Shown piece by piece: positions 1 to 6,901 of a DNA stretch of 23,734 bases. The notes below the pieces were generated by a model, which had not been told where the DNA came from, ran no database searches, and saw nothing but the letters and a program-made list of their open reading frames with translations. Source of the DNA: a virus; IMG/VR virus record IMGVR_UViG_3300002145_000083, positions 1 to 23,734 of that record. One strand, written 5' to 3'. Both the position numbers and the translations under genes were made by a program. Position 1 is the stretch's first letter. Each line of letters opens with the position of its first letter.

Positions 1-861
1 CGTCAATCGGTAGCAGTTCCCGTCAACGCTGGTCGATTCAGCGTGCGGATCAGGGTAAAACGTGCTCGTGTCATCGCTCATAATCGCCGTCGCACCCGCA
101 GCGAACGCCTCGCGAACGAACGCACGTGGAATGATCTTCGTGGCTCGCACGGTGTCTGTCGCGACGATCTCGAATTCAATGCTGATTGGCGTCGAAACCA
201 GCGTTCCGTCCGGCAAGTAGTACCACGCTGTCGGATTGCGGATCCCGCTGCCACGCATCTCAGATTCGTTGAGTCCTCGCCCGGCCCGCAGGATGACTCC
301 GTGTCCCTGAGTGATAGCACGATCCGCCACAATCCCCGACCACGGACGAACTAACTGCCCGGTTGGTCCGCGAACATAGGCTGTGACATTATTCGACCGC
401 AGGAGCCATGAGCCGCGCAGATCGTGATCACCGGGCGGCTCTTGTCGTATCACGATCTCACGAGTCACTCGCGGAGCACGGCCAATCCAGACCGTGTAAC
501 GCAGGTCAATGCCGTCAGCGAAGGCGTTCGGGTAGAGCACCTGCTCCGGTCGGTCATCATCACGCTGAGCGGCCACAGGCCGGACGTTCTCAGGCGTGAT
601 CTCCAGCGACCACGGAGCATCGGTGATCTGTGACTTGCTGAAGATGTCGTATCGCTGATTGACTTCAAACTCAACCGAGCCAGTGGCCAGTGCTGGCACG
701 CTATACAGACCTGGTATCTGATTCGCGATATAGCGGCCAGAGTCCTCACGGAATCCACCGTCGAGCGCACGCCAGCCGGACTGGTCCAGCCAGTTGTGCC
801 AGCCGCCGTAGACTCGCGAGCGGTTGCCGCTGCGGTCAGTGTTCCACGTGAGGGGTGTCAT
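1..861 (-). CDS. Large unrecognised protein, probably phage structural; C-terminus beyond left edge
   Basis: An open frame runs from an ATG at 861 to the window edge without a stop, giving at least 287 residues. It is rich in Trp, Tyr, Gly and Arg and has alternating beta-strand-like stretches (for example FEIVATDTV and DLRYTVWIG). There is no signal peptide or membrane helix. The composition suits a beta-sandwich tail, fibre or head-surface protein, but I recognise no family. It starts one base before the stop codon of the upstream secreted-protein gene, so it is the last visible gene of the 2275-1 operon. The function is unknown; a structural role is inferred from position and composition only. 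Confidence 0.75.
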   Translation of the reverse strand, partial: MTPLTWNTDRSGNRSRVYGGWHNWLDQSGWRALDGGFREDSGRYIANQIPGLYSVPALATGSVEFEVNQRYDIFSKSQITDAPWSLEITPENVRPVAAQRDDDRPEQVLYPNAFADGIDLRYTVWIGRAPRVTREIVIRQEPPGDHDLRGSWLLRSNNVTAYVRGPTGQLVRPWSGIVADRAITQGHGVILRAGRGLNESEMRGSGIRNPTAWYYLPDGTLVSTPISIEFEIVATDTVRATKIIPRAFVREAFAAGATAIMSDDTSTFYPDPHAESTSVDGNCYRLT

Positions 862-1143
862 CTATTGAACTCGAACTAAAACATTGACCAGCACAACGCG
901 ACTCGTCAGCCCATACCACGGATGCCACTCGGTTACGACCACTGCCCGAGTCTGCCACTCACAACGCGGGAGCAGAGGCCGGACGTCGATCGGGTCGATA
1001 TGCGGTCTGTCACACACGAGCCGGCAACGTGTTGGTGTCTCACCTGGCATTGGGCCAATCTGGAAGTTCTGGGCGGATGCTATCGCTGGTGCGAGTACGA
1101 ACATCAACGCCGCGATGATCCATACGATTCGTGATAGCTTCAT
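862..1143 (-). CDS. Small secreted protein with N-terminal signal peptide
   Basis: This 93-residue protein begins with a classic Sec signal: basic MKLSR, a hydrophobic core of about 15 residues, and a likely cleavage site after AIASA near residue 24. The mature part has three cysteines (CRLVCD and later PRCEW), which could form disulfides outside the cytoplasm, and ends in a hydrophobic Val/Leu-rich stretch. The start ATG overlaps the stop of the upstream nuclease gene by four bases, which points to translational coupling. No family is recognised. Secretion by a phage gene suggests a role at lysis, in superinfection exclusion or in cell-surface modification, but nothing in the sequence decides among these. 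Confidence 0.7.
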   Translation of the reverse strand: MKLSRIVWIIAALMFVLAPAIASAQNFQIGPMPGETPTRCRLVCDRPHIDPIDVRPLLPRCEWQTRAVVVTEWHPWYGLTSRVVLVNVLVRVQ

Positions 1144-1496
1144 TGCTTCACCTTTGTTGCGTGTCCTGCTTTGACCTGTGCCTCAGCTACGTTGATCCCG
1201 TCCGTATTCCAGATGTGGGCGAGGAATCGTCCCATCGTCAGAACGTCCTGAATCTCACCGTCTACTGACGTCGGAATTGTGACCGTCACTGGTGATCCCG
1301 CTGGCAGTAGCTTCTGAAGATGCTCTTTCGAGACGATGCCCTTCGCCTTCTCGTCAATGTCTTTCGTCCGTGTCTCCGGAGCCCAGCAATCGAGCACCCT
1401 GATCCGAAGCTTACGAACGACCTCGACCTCTACCGTGTCACCGTCGAGGACGTATACGACTCGTGCCTTCGTTGTCCATCCGGGTTCTGGTGCCAT
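1140..1496 (-). CDS. Staphylococcal-nuclease-like (SNase/TNase) domain protein
   Basis: This 118-residue protein covers nearly one SNase OB-fold domain. Visible landmarks are VLDGDT (residues 16-21), equivalent to the calcium-binding DGDT of thermonuclease. RIRVLDCWAPE (31-41) corresponds to the R-x-L-x-x-D-x-P-E segment with catalytic Arg and Glu. GRFLAHIW (89-96) carries the second catalytic Arg, followed by the usual VAEAQVKAGHA tail (103-113). SNase enzymes cut DNA and RNA with Ca2+. No signal peptide is present, so it should act in the cytoplasm or in the virion. Its ATG shares one base with the stop of the preceding phospholipase-like gene. The insertion of two residues between the Asp and the Pro-Glu differs from classical SNase, so activity is likely but not certain. 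Confidence 0.8.
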   Translation of the reverse strand: MAPEPGWTTKARVVYVLDGDTVEVEVVRKLRIRVLDCWAPETRTKDIDEKAKGIVSKEHLQKLLPAGSPVTVTIPTSVDGEIQDVLTMGRFLAHIWNTDGINVAEAQVKAGHATKVKQ

Positions 1497-1918
1497 TACT
1501 CGTCTGCCCTCAAAAGTCGCGACCGACTAAACGGCCCGTTGCCTGCGTAGCGCACAGCCTCATAGTAGTGCCATGCTCTCCACCGCCGGAGCGGTGCAAT
1601 CAATCGAGCGAAGAAGGAACGCTCTGATGCGTCATCGATCAAGAACAGCATGTTCGCCAGGAATGTCAGGTCAGCACGGTCTTTGTCGTCGGCTGTCGCA
1701 CCTTCCGCGTACATCCAGTCGTGAATGTTGCAGGCCGGAGTGACGCACAATCCCCAAATCGTGTCTGGAACAATGTCACCCTTCCATCCACCGGTTCCGC
1801 ATCCGTTGCAGTTTTTATCACGCAACGATTGCGGAACTGTCCAGTACGTTCGTGGTGCAGACAGCCCATCACGTTTCTCAAACGGGATCAACGTGTAGAC
1901 CGGTGACTGACTGCTCAT
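1496..1918 (-). CDS. Phospholipase A2-like protein (CxxHDxxY motif)
   Basis: About 140 residues from ATG 1918 (a TTG two codons earlier is possible). The centre shows a phospholipase A2 pattern: a Gly/Cys-rich loop NGCGTGGW that could bind calcium, followed about 20 residues later by CNIHDWMY, which fits the catalytic CxxHDxxY helix with its His-Asp pair. A second helix, DRADLTFLANML, places an Asp where PLA2 enzymes hold the third active-site acid. The C-terminal third is basic and aromatic, which could favour membrane contact. Related small proteins occur in other phages as hypotheticals. Possible roles are envelope damage at lysis or at entry, as in the parvovirus capsid PLA2. Fold and motif are seen directly; the lipase activity is inferred. 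Confidence 0.65.
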   Translation of the reverse strand: MSSQSPVYTLIPFEKRDGLSAPRTYWTVPQSLRDKNCNGCGTGGWKGDIVPDTIWGLCVTPACNIHDWMYAEGATADDKDRADLTFLANMLFLIDDASERSFFARLIAPLRRWRAWHYYEAVRYAGNGPFSRSRLLRADE

Positions 1919-1960
1919 ATTCAATCGCCCACATTCACAGTCCTGGTAACATCATGAACG

Positions 1961-2275
1961 CTACCGGACTGCTTTGTTTATGATCTGTATCATCTCTTGT
2001 TTCTTAGTCGATGAGCCGAGATCGATCGACAACTCTGCCGCGTATGACTTCAGTTGCTCAATCGACATGGTTGCCAACTCAGCACTGACGTCTGATTTGT
2101 CGTCACTCTTCTGCTCGTCACCCTTGACCGTCAATTCCACCGGTGTGACCAGCTCGAATTTCCGGCCACCGTTATTGTGTTTAAGCAGTTCGCAGGATGA
2201 CTGAAAGACGTCGCCAGCTTTGTAAACCTTGTCGCCCTCAGAGTGTCGCCCTGCCAAAAGTCGATACGTTTGCAC
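1961..2275 (-). CDS. Small phage protein with C-terminal HeH/SAP-like helix-extension-helix domain
   Basis: This 104-residue protein starts at a GTG (2275) behind GGAG. Residues 1-45 are a compact beta-rich region (AGRHSEGDKVYKAGDVF). A charged linker follows (GDEQKSDDKSD), then a C-terminal pair of helices, MSIEQLKSYAAELSIDLGSS-TKKQEMIQIINKA, of the HeH/LEM/Rho-N type. Such small domains bind nucleic acid or proteins and often occur in phage head-completion or connector proteins. It is the first gene after the terminator that follows the capsid gene, so it may be transcribed from its own promoter in the gap or by readthrough. A head-tail joining role is inferred from position. Confidence 0.6.
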   Translation of the reverse strand: MQTYRLLAGRHSEGDKVYKAGDVFQSSCELLKHNNGGRKFELVTPVELTVKGDEQKSDDKSDVSAELATMSIEQLKSYAAELSIDLGSSTKKQEMIQIINKAVR

Positions 2276-2292
2276 TGTGTTTTTGCTCCGAG

Positions 2293-2339
2293 CTATAGAA
2301 AGAAACCCGGGGAAGGATCAGAACGAAACCTTCCCCGGG
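2293..2339 (-). terminator. Strong rho-independent terminator after the major capsid gene
   Basis: A perfect 11-bp inverted repeat (2306-2316 with 2329-2339; CCCGGGGAAGG / CCTTCCCCGGG) encloses a 12-base loop. On the minus strand the stem is followed by TTTCTTTCTAT. It lies 43 bases after the capsid stop codon, so it should end transcription of the head operon and help set a high capsid level relative to the downstream genes. Confidence 0.9.
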
Positions 2340-2381
2340 CCGGGGTCACTGACGCGGAAGGGCACGTCAGGCAACTAATAG

Positions 2382-3533
2382 TTACGCAGTCGTTCCGTGG
2401 GCGATACCACAGTTGCCGTTGTAATCGGCCCGGAGACGAGGTGCCCAGATACACATGACCTTGAAGTTCAGTTGCATCCCGCCTCTCGACTCCCACTGCA
2501 CGGTCGTGATGTCCATGCCGTTCACCGCTTGAGCGACGTCAGACGTCATCTGAACCAGAAGAACCGTGAACGTATTCGTCAGGTAGTCCAGTCGTTTGAT
2601 TGACTGAATACCGTCGATCTTCAGCAACTGCTCACGCAGCGTTCCGGCAGACGGTTCCGATGTCGAGTAGCTCTGGTCAAGGTAGCGGTCATAGTCGGAG
2701 CTGACGTAGGCCATGTACGGGCCGTAGAAGTTGGCGTCGTACAGCAGGTCTCGCAGAGCCAACCAGTCGTCCTTGACCGTCGAACCATTCGATCCAGTCG
2801 GTGCCGTCATGGTGTTCTTGGTCGCGCGACCCGGGAAGTTCGTGTAGCCATAGACCTTTGGCGTCGTGCCATACTCTGAGCCGGTCCCGTACTGAACTCC
2901 GGTAACCGTACCGATGAGTGTCTTCTCGACCATCTCAGCAACTCGACGACCGGCATTTTCCGCCAGTGCAGTGTCGAGTGGCGTTCCGGCGTTTCGGCTT
3001 TCAGCCAGCTTTCGCGAACTGAAGTGGAAATCGGAATGCGTGATCGGCAGAGGCATTGCTTCCAGTTGGAAACGCGGACTCGCGTTCCGACCATCAGTGA
3101 GTCCGTCCATATCGACGACAGCCTCACCGACGTCGCTCATCGTTTCGTGTTCCAGCATCGTCTTCGACATGCCGGGAACCGAGAACGTATTCGCGGCTGC
3201 CAGGTCAGACCAGGCTCGGAGTCGTTGGCGAGCGGCCATCACAACGCGCTGGTCCAGCATGATCCACTCGTCTTTGCGGAGACTAGTGGCGTTAAACACT
3301 GGCGAGTGGAGTCCATTGTTCAGCAGTTCGCTGATTGGCACTTCTTCCGCGACAGGGACGTGCATCCCGGTTGCCGCGTTGAACGTATAGCCGGTAGTAA
3401 TCGACACCGAGCGTCCACGTTCACCGTCCAGGTATGGTCGCATCATGCCGGGGTCGAATCGCATTTGACCCATCAGCGATCCGACTTCACCGTGGCCCTG
3501 ACCATTGAGGACAAAGTCCGATTGAAGAAACAT
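2382..3533 (-). CDS. Major capsid protein, HK97 fold, encapsulin-like type
   Basis: This 383-residue protein forms the icosahedral shell of the phage head. The segment SLRKDEWIMLDQRVVMAARQRLRAWSDL, around residues 84-111, is typical of encapsulin/linocin-type phage capsids. The rest is alpha/beta with a Gly/Thr-rich variable loop (YGTGSEYGTTPKVYG), as expected for an HK97-fold E-loop or A-domain insertion. The start follows GAGAGG with a good spacing. It sits directly downstream of a decoration-like gene and is closed by a strong terminator, the usual place for a major capsid gene. No N-terminal delta domain is obvious, in keeping with the separate scaffold-like gene upstream. Confidence 0.87.
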   Translation of the reverse strand: MFLQSDFVLNGQGHGEVGSLMGQMRFDPGMMRPYLDGERGRSVSITTGYTFNAATGMHVPVAEEVPISELLNNGLHSPVFNATSLRKDEWIMLDQRVVMAARQRLRAWSDLAAANTFSVPGMSKTMLEHETMSDVGEAVVDMDGLTDGRNASPRFQLEAMPLPITHSDFHFSSRKLAESRNAGTPLDTALAENAGRRVAEMVEKTLIGTVTGVQYGTGSEYGTTPKVYGYTNFPGRATKNTMTAPTGSNGSTVKDDWLALRDLLYDANFYGPYMAYVSSDYDRYLDQSYSTSEPSAGTLREQLLKIDGIQSIKRLDYLTNTFTVLLVQMTSDVAQAVNGMDITTVQWESRGGMQLNFKVMCIWAPRLRADYNGNCGIAHGTTA

Positions 3534-3585
3534 GGTTTGATACCTCTCAAAGAAATTGAATTGGAATCCGGGGAGAAGTGGAGAC

Positions 3586-4065
3586 TTAGTACCCGGTGCA
3601 GAGCACGTGAATCAGTTGGTCGGCTGTCGGGTCCGTATAGGCTTCCATCGCCTGGAACGGTTCTGATTCCGGACTGCCAGTTGTGACGTTGAGTTTGCCG
3701 GTGCCGTCGTCAACGATCAGGAGATCACCGAACACAACGTCATCCGCCGTGCCCGAGACGTTGTTGAACAGCAGGTTCAGTTCATCTCCTGGCAGCGGGA
3801 CGTATAGCCGACCGCGATCACCATCGGCGTACGCCGTCAACTCATCACGCCCTCGCAGGTCGTCTTCCAGCAGGACCGCCAACATCCGGCGGTTGCCGTC
3901 AGCGTCCGCGTTGTAGGCTTCCCACGTAGCACGTCCGTCAGTGCCCAGACCTTCAGACACATCAATCTGCATGATCGTGCCTGGCTTCGGAGTCCCGGAA
4001 ATGATGCCCTCAAAGAATCGCCCTTTGGGTTCACCAGTCAGGATAATCGCATTACCCAGAGCCAT
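3586..4065 (-). CDS. Head decoration / capsid-stabilising protein
   Basis: This 159-residue beta-rich acidic protein lies immediately upstream of the major capsid gene, behind a clear GAGG ribosome-binding site. It resembles small phage cement proteins: N-terminal IILTGEPKGRFFEGIISGTPKPGTIMQ, a run of Gly-Asp turns, and a C-terminal region ending in QLIHVLCTGY. Such proteins bind the outside of the capsid after expansion and stabilise it against DNA pressure. The assignment rests on position, size and composition rather than on a decisive motif. Confidence 0.65.
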   Translation of the reverse strand: MALGNAIILTGEPKGRFFEGIISGTPKPGTIMQIDVSEGLGTDGRATWEAYNADADGNRRMLAVLLEDDLRGRDELTAYADGDRGRLYVPLPGDELNLLFNNVSGTADDVVFGDLLIVDDGTGKLNVTTGSPESEPFQAMEAYTDPTADQLIHVLCTGY

Positions 4066-4114
4066 GTTTAGTTACCTCTTTAAGAGTGGTGTATTGAATT
4101 GGTCGTTGACCGCA

Positions 4115-4723
4115 TTACTTGCCGTCGTGCCAGTTAATCGTTGGCAGTGTCAGCGGAGCCGCTTTCACTGGGACCGTTTTTGTCGAGTTGGTCGTGACCG
4201 GCGTCGCAGTCAGGTTGAACCCGCGAGGCTCAGCCTTTGCCGGTGCGAGCAGGGCAAGGTCATTCAGCTCGTCGAGACTCTTGGTCATGAGGTTCTCAGT
4301 CAGCCGTTTCTTCTGCTCGCCAGACAGGTTGACCGTCAGCTTTTCGGCCAGTGCGGCCTTCTGGTCGGTCTCGACCTTGAGTGCGTTAGCGACGATTCGC
4401 TGTACTGATTCAGGAGCGTGTGCGAACCATTCATCATCAGTCTGTGGTGCGGCGTTACCGGTGAGTGTGTCTTCACCGCCATCATCATCGGCCATGACGC
4501 TTTCCCATTCACCATCGATAAAAGCGTGCTTGTTGCCGACAGGATCGACAAACCCTTCTGTGGCCGCATTAGCAGCGACCTTCAGCCGCTCGCTTTCATC
4601 CATGTTGTCAACGATTTTCTGAAGTCGGTCTTCACCAATCGCGGCCAGATAGGGCACGTCGTCCTGACGAAAGCATCCACAACCATTTACCGTGATCTGT
4701 TCGATCAGATCTTTCTTTGCCAT
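4115..4723 (-). CDS. Scaffold-like acidic head assembly protein
   Basis: I place the start at ATG 4723 (MAKKDL) because GGAGGA lies seven bases upstream; a start at 4750 would cover that site. The protein is about 202 residues and acidic. An N-terminal helical region begins VNGCGCFRQDDVPYL and EDRLQKIVDNM. A long helical middle (ESVQRIVANALKVETDQKAALAEKLTV) is followed by a Pro/Thr/Ala-rich tail. Coiled, acidic proteins between the prohead protease and the decoration/capsid genes usually act as scaffolds that guide capsid assembly and are then degraded. The role is inferred from context. Confidence 0.55.
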   Translation of the reverse strand: MAKKDLIEQITVNGCGCFRQDDVPYLAAIGEDRLQKIVDNMDESERLKVAANAATEGFVDPVGNKHAFIDGEWESVMADDDGGEDTLTGNAAPQTDDEWFAHAPESVQRIVANALKVETDQKAALAEKLTVNLSGEQKKRLTENLMTKSLDELNDLALLAPAKAEPRGFNLTATPVTTNSTKTVPVKAAPLTLPTINWHDGK

Positions 4724-4771
4724 GTCTGGCATCCTCCAGTTAAGGAACAACGATATTTCGCCAGACGGCGA

Positions 4772-6538
4772 TTACTTTGCTTTTGCTGCCTTGCTGAACT
4801 GTTTCGCCTGGTCTTTTAGTTTCGCTTTGCGTGACGGGTCTTTCTCTTTTGCCGCTGACTCTTTCTTCTGTTTAGCACCCTCGACCTTCTCTGCCTTAGT
4901 CATAGATGCCAGCTTCGATTTGCCTGGCATCTTCAGGCCGCCGGCAATCCCCTTCACCTTCTTCGATCGTGTTCCGATGCCTGCGAAGATTGCTTTGCGT
5001 TGCTGGTCTGAAACTGCATTTGTGGTGTGGGCCGTCGTGCTCACGGTGTTGTTCACCGCGACGAACGTAGAGACTCTCCGAACTTCAGCCTTGACCCCGT
5101 CAAGTTCCACTGAGTCGGATCTCAGGTCAGTCTTGTATCCCTGCCGCCACAGCCGATCTTTGTGATCGCGATAGACGAAAAACTTGTCGAATACGTCCAC
5201 GACATAGGGGCCTGGTTCCGGGATGGCATCCGTCTCACCGGACTGACTAAGCACTTGCTTCGGGGTCTTCGGCTCGCGATCGCTAATCAGCTTTGAGAGA
5301 GCCATATACAGGTCACTGTGACTCATCTGATTCGCGACAACCTTCGGGATGTCTTCGTCTTTGACTTGCGGATGAAACTTCTTCCACGCATCGCGAATTG
5401 CTTTCTTCACCGCTGGCAGGTCGTCATTTGGAATGTCCACCTGTTCGCCACGGAATCCTTTTCCGAGTGCGGCAATTGCCATCCCAACGTGGCGAGCACT
5501 ATCGATCCTGAGCTTCCAGGTAGACGGTTTGAATTTGGTTGGGACATAAGCAAATGCCGACGCAGGGAGTTCTTCGCCGCCGACCTTCTTTGTCATCGCG
5601 TTGTCAGTCGGCTCGCCATCCCCGAGGTCGATCTCTTCAGTGACTTCGTGGTCATCATCAGGCTCTTCCTGATTGACTGTCAGTGACACGTTCTTTGGTC
5701 CCACGTCGGATGTCCTGATCGAATAGAGGAGTTCTTTGTCGGAGCCGGGAGCCTTTGCAGTGAACGACAGCTTTTTGTTCGTTCCACCAGTGACCGACGC
5801 GGCTTTGCCTGAATAGGTCGTTTTGCCGATCGTTACCGAGACCGAAGTCCCCTTGCTGACCTGTGCCAGGGCGGCGGCAAACGCCTTAGTATCACCCGGT
5901 TCCGTCTTAGCTTTAGGCTCTGGCGTGCCGCTTGTTGCAGCGAACTTCCCGCCGTCCCGTTTGACCTTTGCTTCGTCAAACTTCTGCTGATTGACCAGCA
6001 CTCCGCATCCGTCTGACAGGGAGCACGCGCCACGTTCATTCAGCAGGATCGCCAAGTGATCCGGGCGATAATCGCGGGCGATGTAGTCGTACTTGCGACC
6101 ATTCCACACAGCGTCCGCTGGGGCTGGCTCATTCGTCGTAAACAGGCCCGTCGATAGTTCGATAGGAGTGTTGCTGCGAAGGCTTGTCAGGATGGCCGGA
6201 GCGAGTTGTTCTAATCGCTGAACGTCGAACCACGCTTCACCACGCAGCTTGTCTTCCGCCGTCGCGTTGAAGACGAACCCGAGCTGGTATTGCTCTAGGA
6301 TTTTCGGGGAGCGGGCACTAACCGGTTTCCCGTTGACGGTCGGATGTCCGAGTACCAGCGGAACTGAATTCCAGTTCTCCGGGTTCCTGGCGACCTCATC
6401 TGGTGGATAGAACAATGCTCCTTTCGAGCCGTTCAACACCCCTGGCACGATCATCGAGACGGGAGCCACCAGGTACTTTTTTCCCTGTAGTGACTCTTCT
6501 CGGATTGGGCCGGTCAGATTGATCGTGAGCGTTTCCAT
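4772..6538 (-). CDS. DUF2213-family prohead protease-like protein, multi-domain
   Basis: A 588-residue protein. Residues 1-185 match DUF2213, a family linked to head maturation proteases: PVSMIVPGVLNG, LVLGHP with a conserved His (65), IELSTGL with a conserved Ser (129), and the CSLSDGCG signature (172-179). At 194-200 is RDGGKFA, resembling the NPNQPRDxxGRF tag in other head genes here. Next come a beta-rich region of about 100 residues, then a helical module (FKPSTWKLRIDSARHVGMAIAALGKGFRG) common in phage prohead proteins, then an arm with FDKFFVYRDHKDRLWRQGY. It ends in a very Lys-rich tail that may bind DNA or act as an internal scaffold. Proteolytic activity is inferred from the family. 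No clear ribosome-binding site precedes the ATG. Confidence 0.75.
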   Translation of the reverse strand: METLTINLTGPIREESLQGKKYLVAPVSMIVPGVLNGSKGALFYPPDEVARNPENWNSVPLVLGHPTVNGKPVSARSPKILEQYQLGFVFNATAEDKLRGEAWFDVQRLEQLAPAILTSLRSNTPIELSTGLFTTNEPAPADAVWNGRKYDYIARDYRPDHLAILLNERGACSLSDGCGVLVNQQKFDEAKVKRDGGKFAATSGTPEPKAKTEPGDTKAFAAALAQVSKGTSVSVTIGKTTYSGKAASVTGGTNKKLSFTAKAPGSDKELLYSIRTSDVGPKNVSLTVNQEEPDDDHEVTEEIDLGDGEPTDNAMTKKVGGEELPASAFAYVPTKFKPSTWKLRIDSARHVGMAIAALGKGFRGEQVDIPNDDLPAVKKAIRDAWKKFHPQVKDEDIPKVVANQMSHSDLYMALSKLISDREPKTPKQVLSQSGETDAIPEPGPYVVDVFDKFFVYRDHKDRLWRQGYKTDLRSDSVELDGVKAEVRRVSTFVAVNNTVSTTAHTTNAVSDQQRKAIFAGIGTRSKKVKGIAGGLKMPGKSKLASMTKAEKVEGAKQKKESAAKEKDPSRKAKLKDQAKQFSKAAKAK

Positions 6539-6589
6539 GCCGAAACGCTAGATGACGATCAATGTTCCACCAATGCCTTTAGCTCAATT

Positions 6590-6607
6590 TGTCGAACCTA
6601 TTCGACA
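6590..6607. promoter_or_regulatory. Perfect 7-bp inverted repeat in the gap before the protease gene; possible operator
   Basis: TGTCGAA-CCTA-TTCGACA is a perfect palindrome with a 4-base spacer in the 118-base gap between the winged-helix gene and the DUF2213 gene. It is not followed by a T-run on either strand, so a terminator is unlikely. Its core recalls CGAAC-N4-GTTCG LexA boxes but lacks one base of the right half. The winged-helix protein encoded just upstream is another candidate ligand. Confidence 0.35.
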
Positions 6608-6656
6608 TAGCGACGTTGTGCCGGACGACCGGACAAACTCACCATAATCCGTCGCC

Positions 6657-6899
6657 TTAGTCATCCTTATTCAGTAGTCGAACCAATCGATACCGATACT
6701 TCATCAAGTAGTAATCACAGACGATCTCTTGACCAGGTGGCAGTTTCTTTCGAAGTCGCCTGATACACGCCGATATCGCCGCGCGATTCATCATTGGGTC
6801 GGGGCAGACCTCAATCAACTCCTCGGCCATGTGCGGATACCCATCACAGAGTACCTGCATCACCTTGACTTCGTTATTCGTCAGCTCTCCCCTCGGCAT
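6657..6899 (-). CDS. Winged helix-turn-helix DNA-binding protein (OmpR/PhoB C-terminal-like)
   Basis: The start is taken at ATG 6899 because CAGGAG ends about six bases upstream and overlaps the end of the MuF gene; the protein is 80 residues. It is essentially one winged-helix domain: LTNNEVKVMQVLCDG (helix 1), HMAEELIEV (helix 2), the recognition helix NRAAISACIRRLRKKL, then a wing hairpin ending in KYRYRLVRLL. This resembles the effector domain of response regulators without a receiver domain. It could control the downstream head genes, possibly through the palindrome at 6590-6607. A regulator among head genes is unusual. Confidence 0.7.
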   Translation of the reverse strand: MPRGELTNNEVKVMQVLCDGYPHMAEELIEVCPDPMMNRAAISACIRRLRKKLPPGQEIVCDYYLMKYRYRLVRLLNKDD

Positions 6900-6901
6900 T
6901 A

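Noticed and set aside
2914-3686. Long plus-strand frames opposite the capsid gene
   Set aside because: They are antisense shadows of high-GC minus-strand genes, without ribosome-binding sites or recognisable domains. The same holds for the other plus-strand frames in the window.
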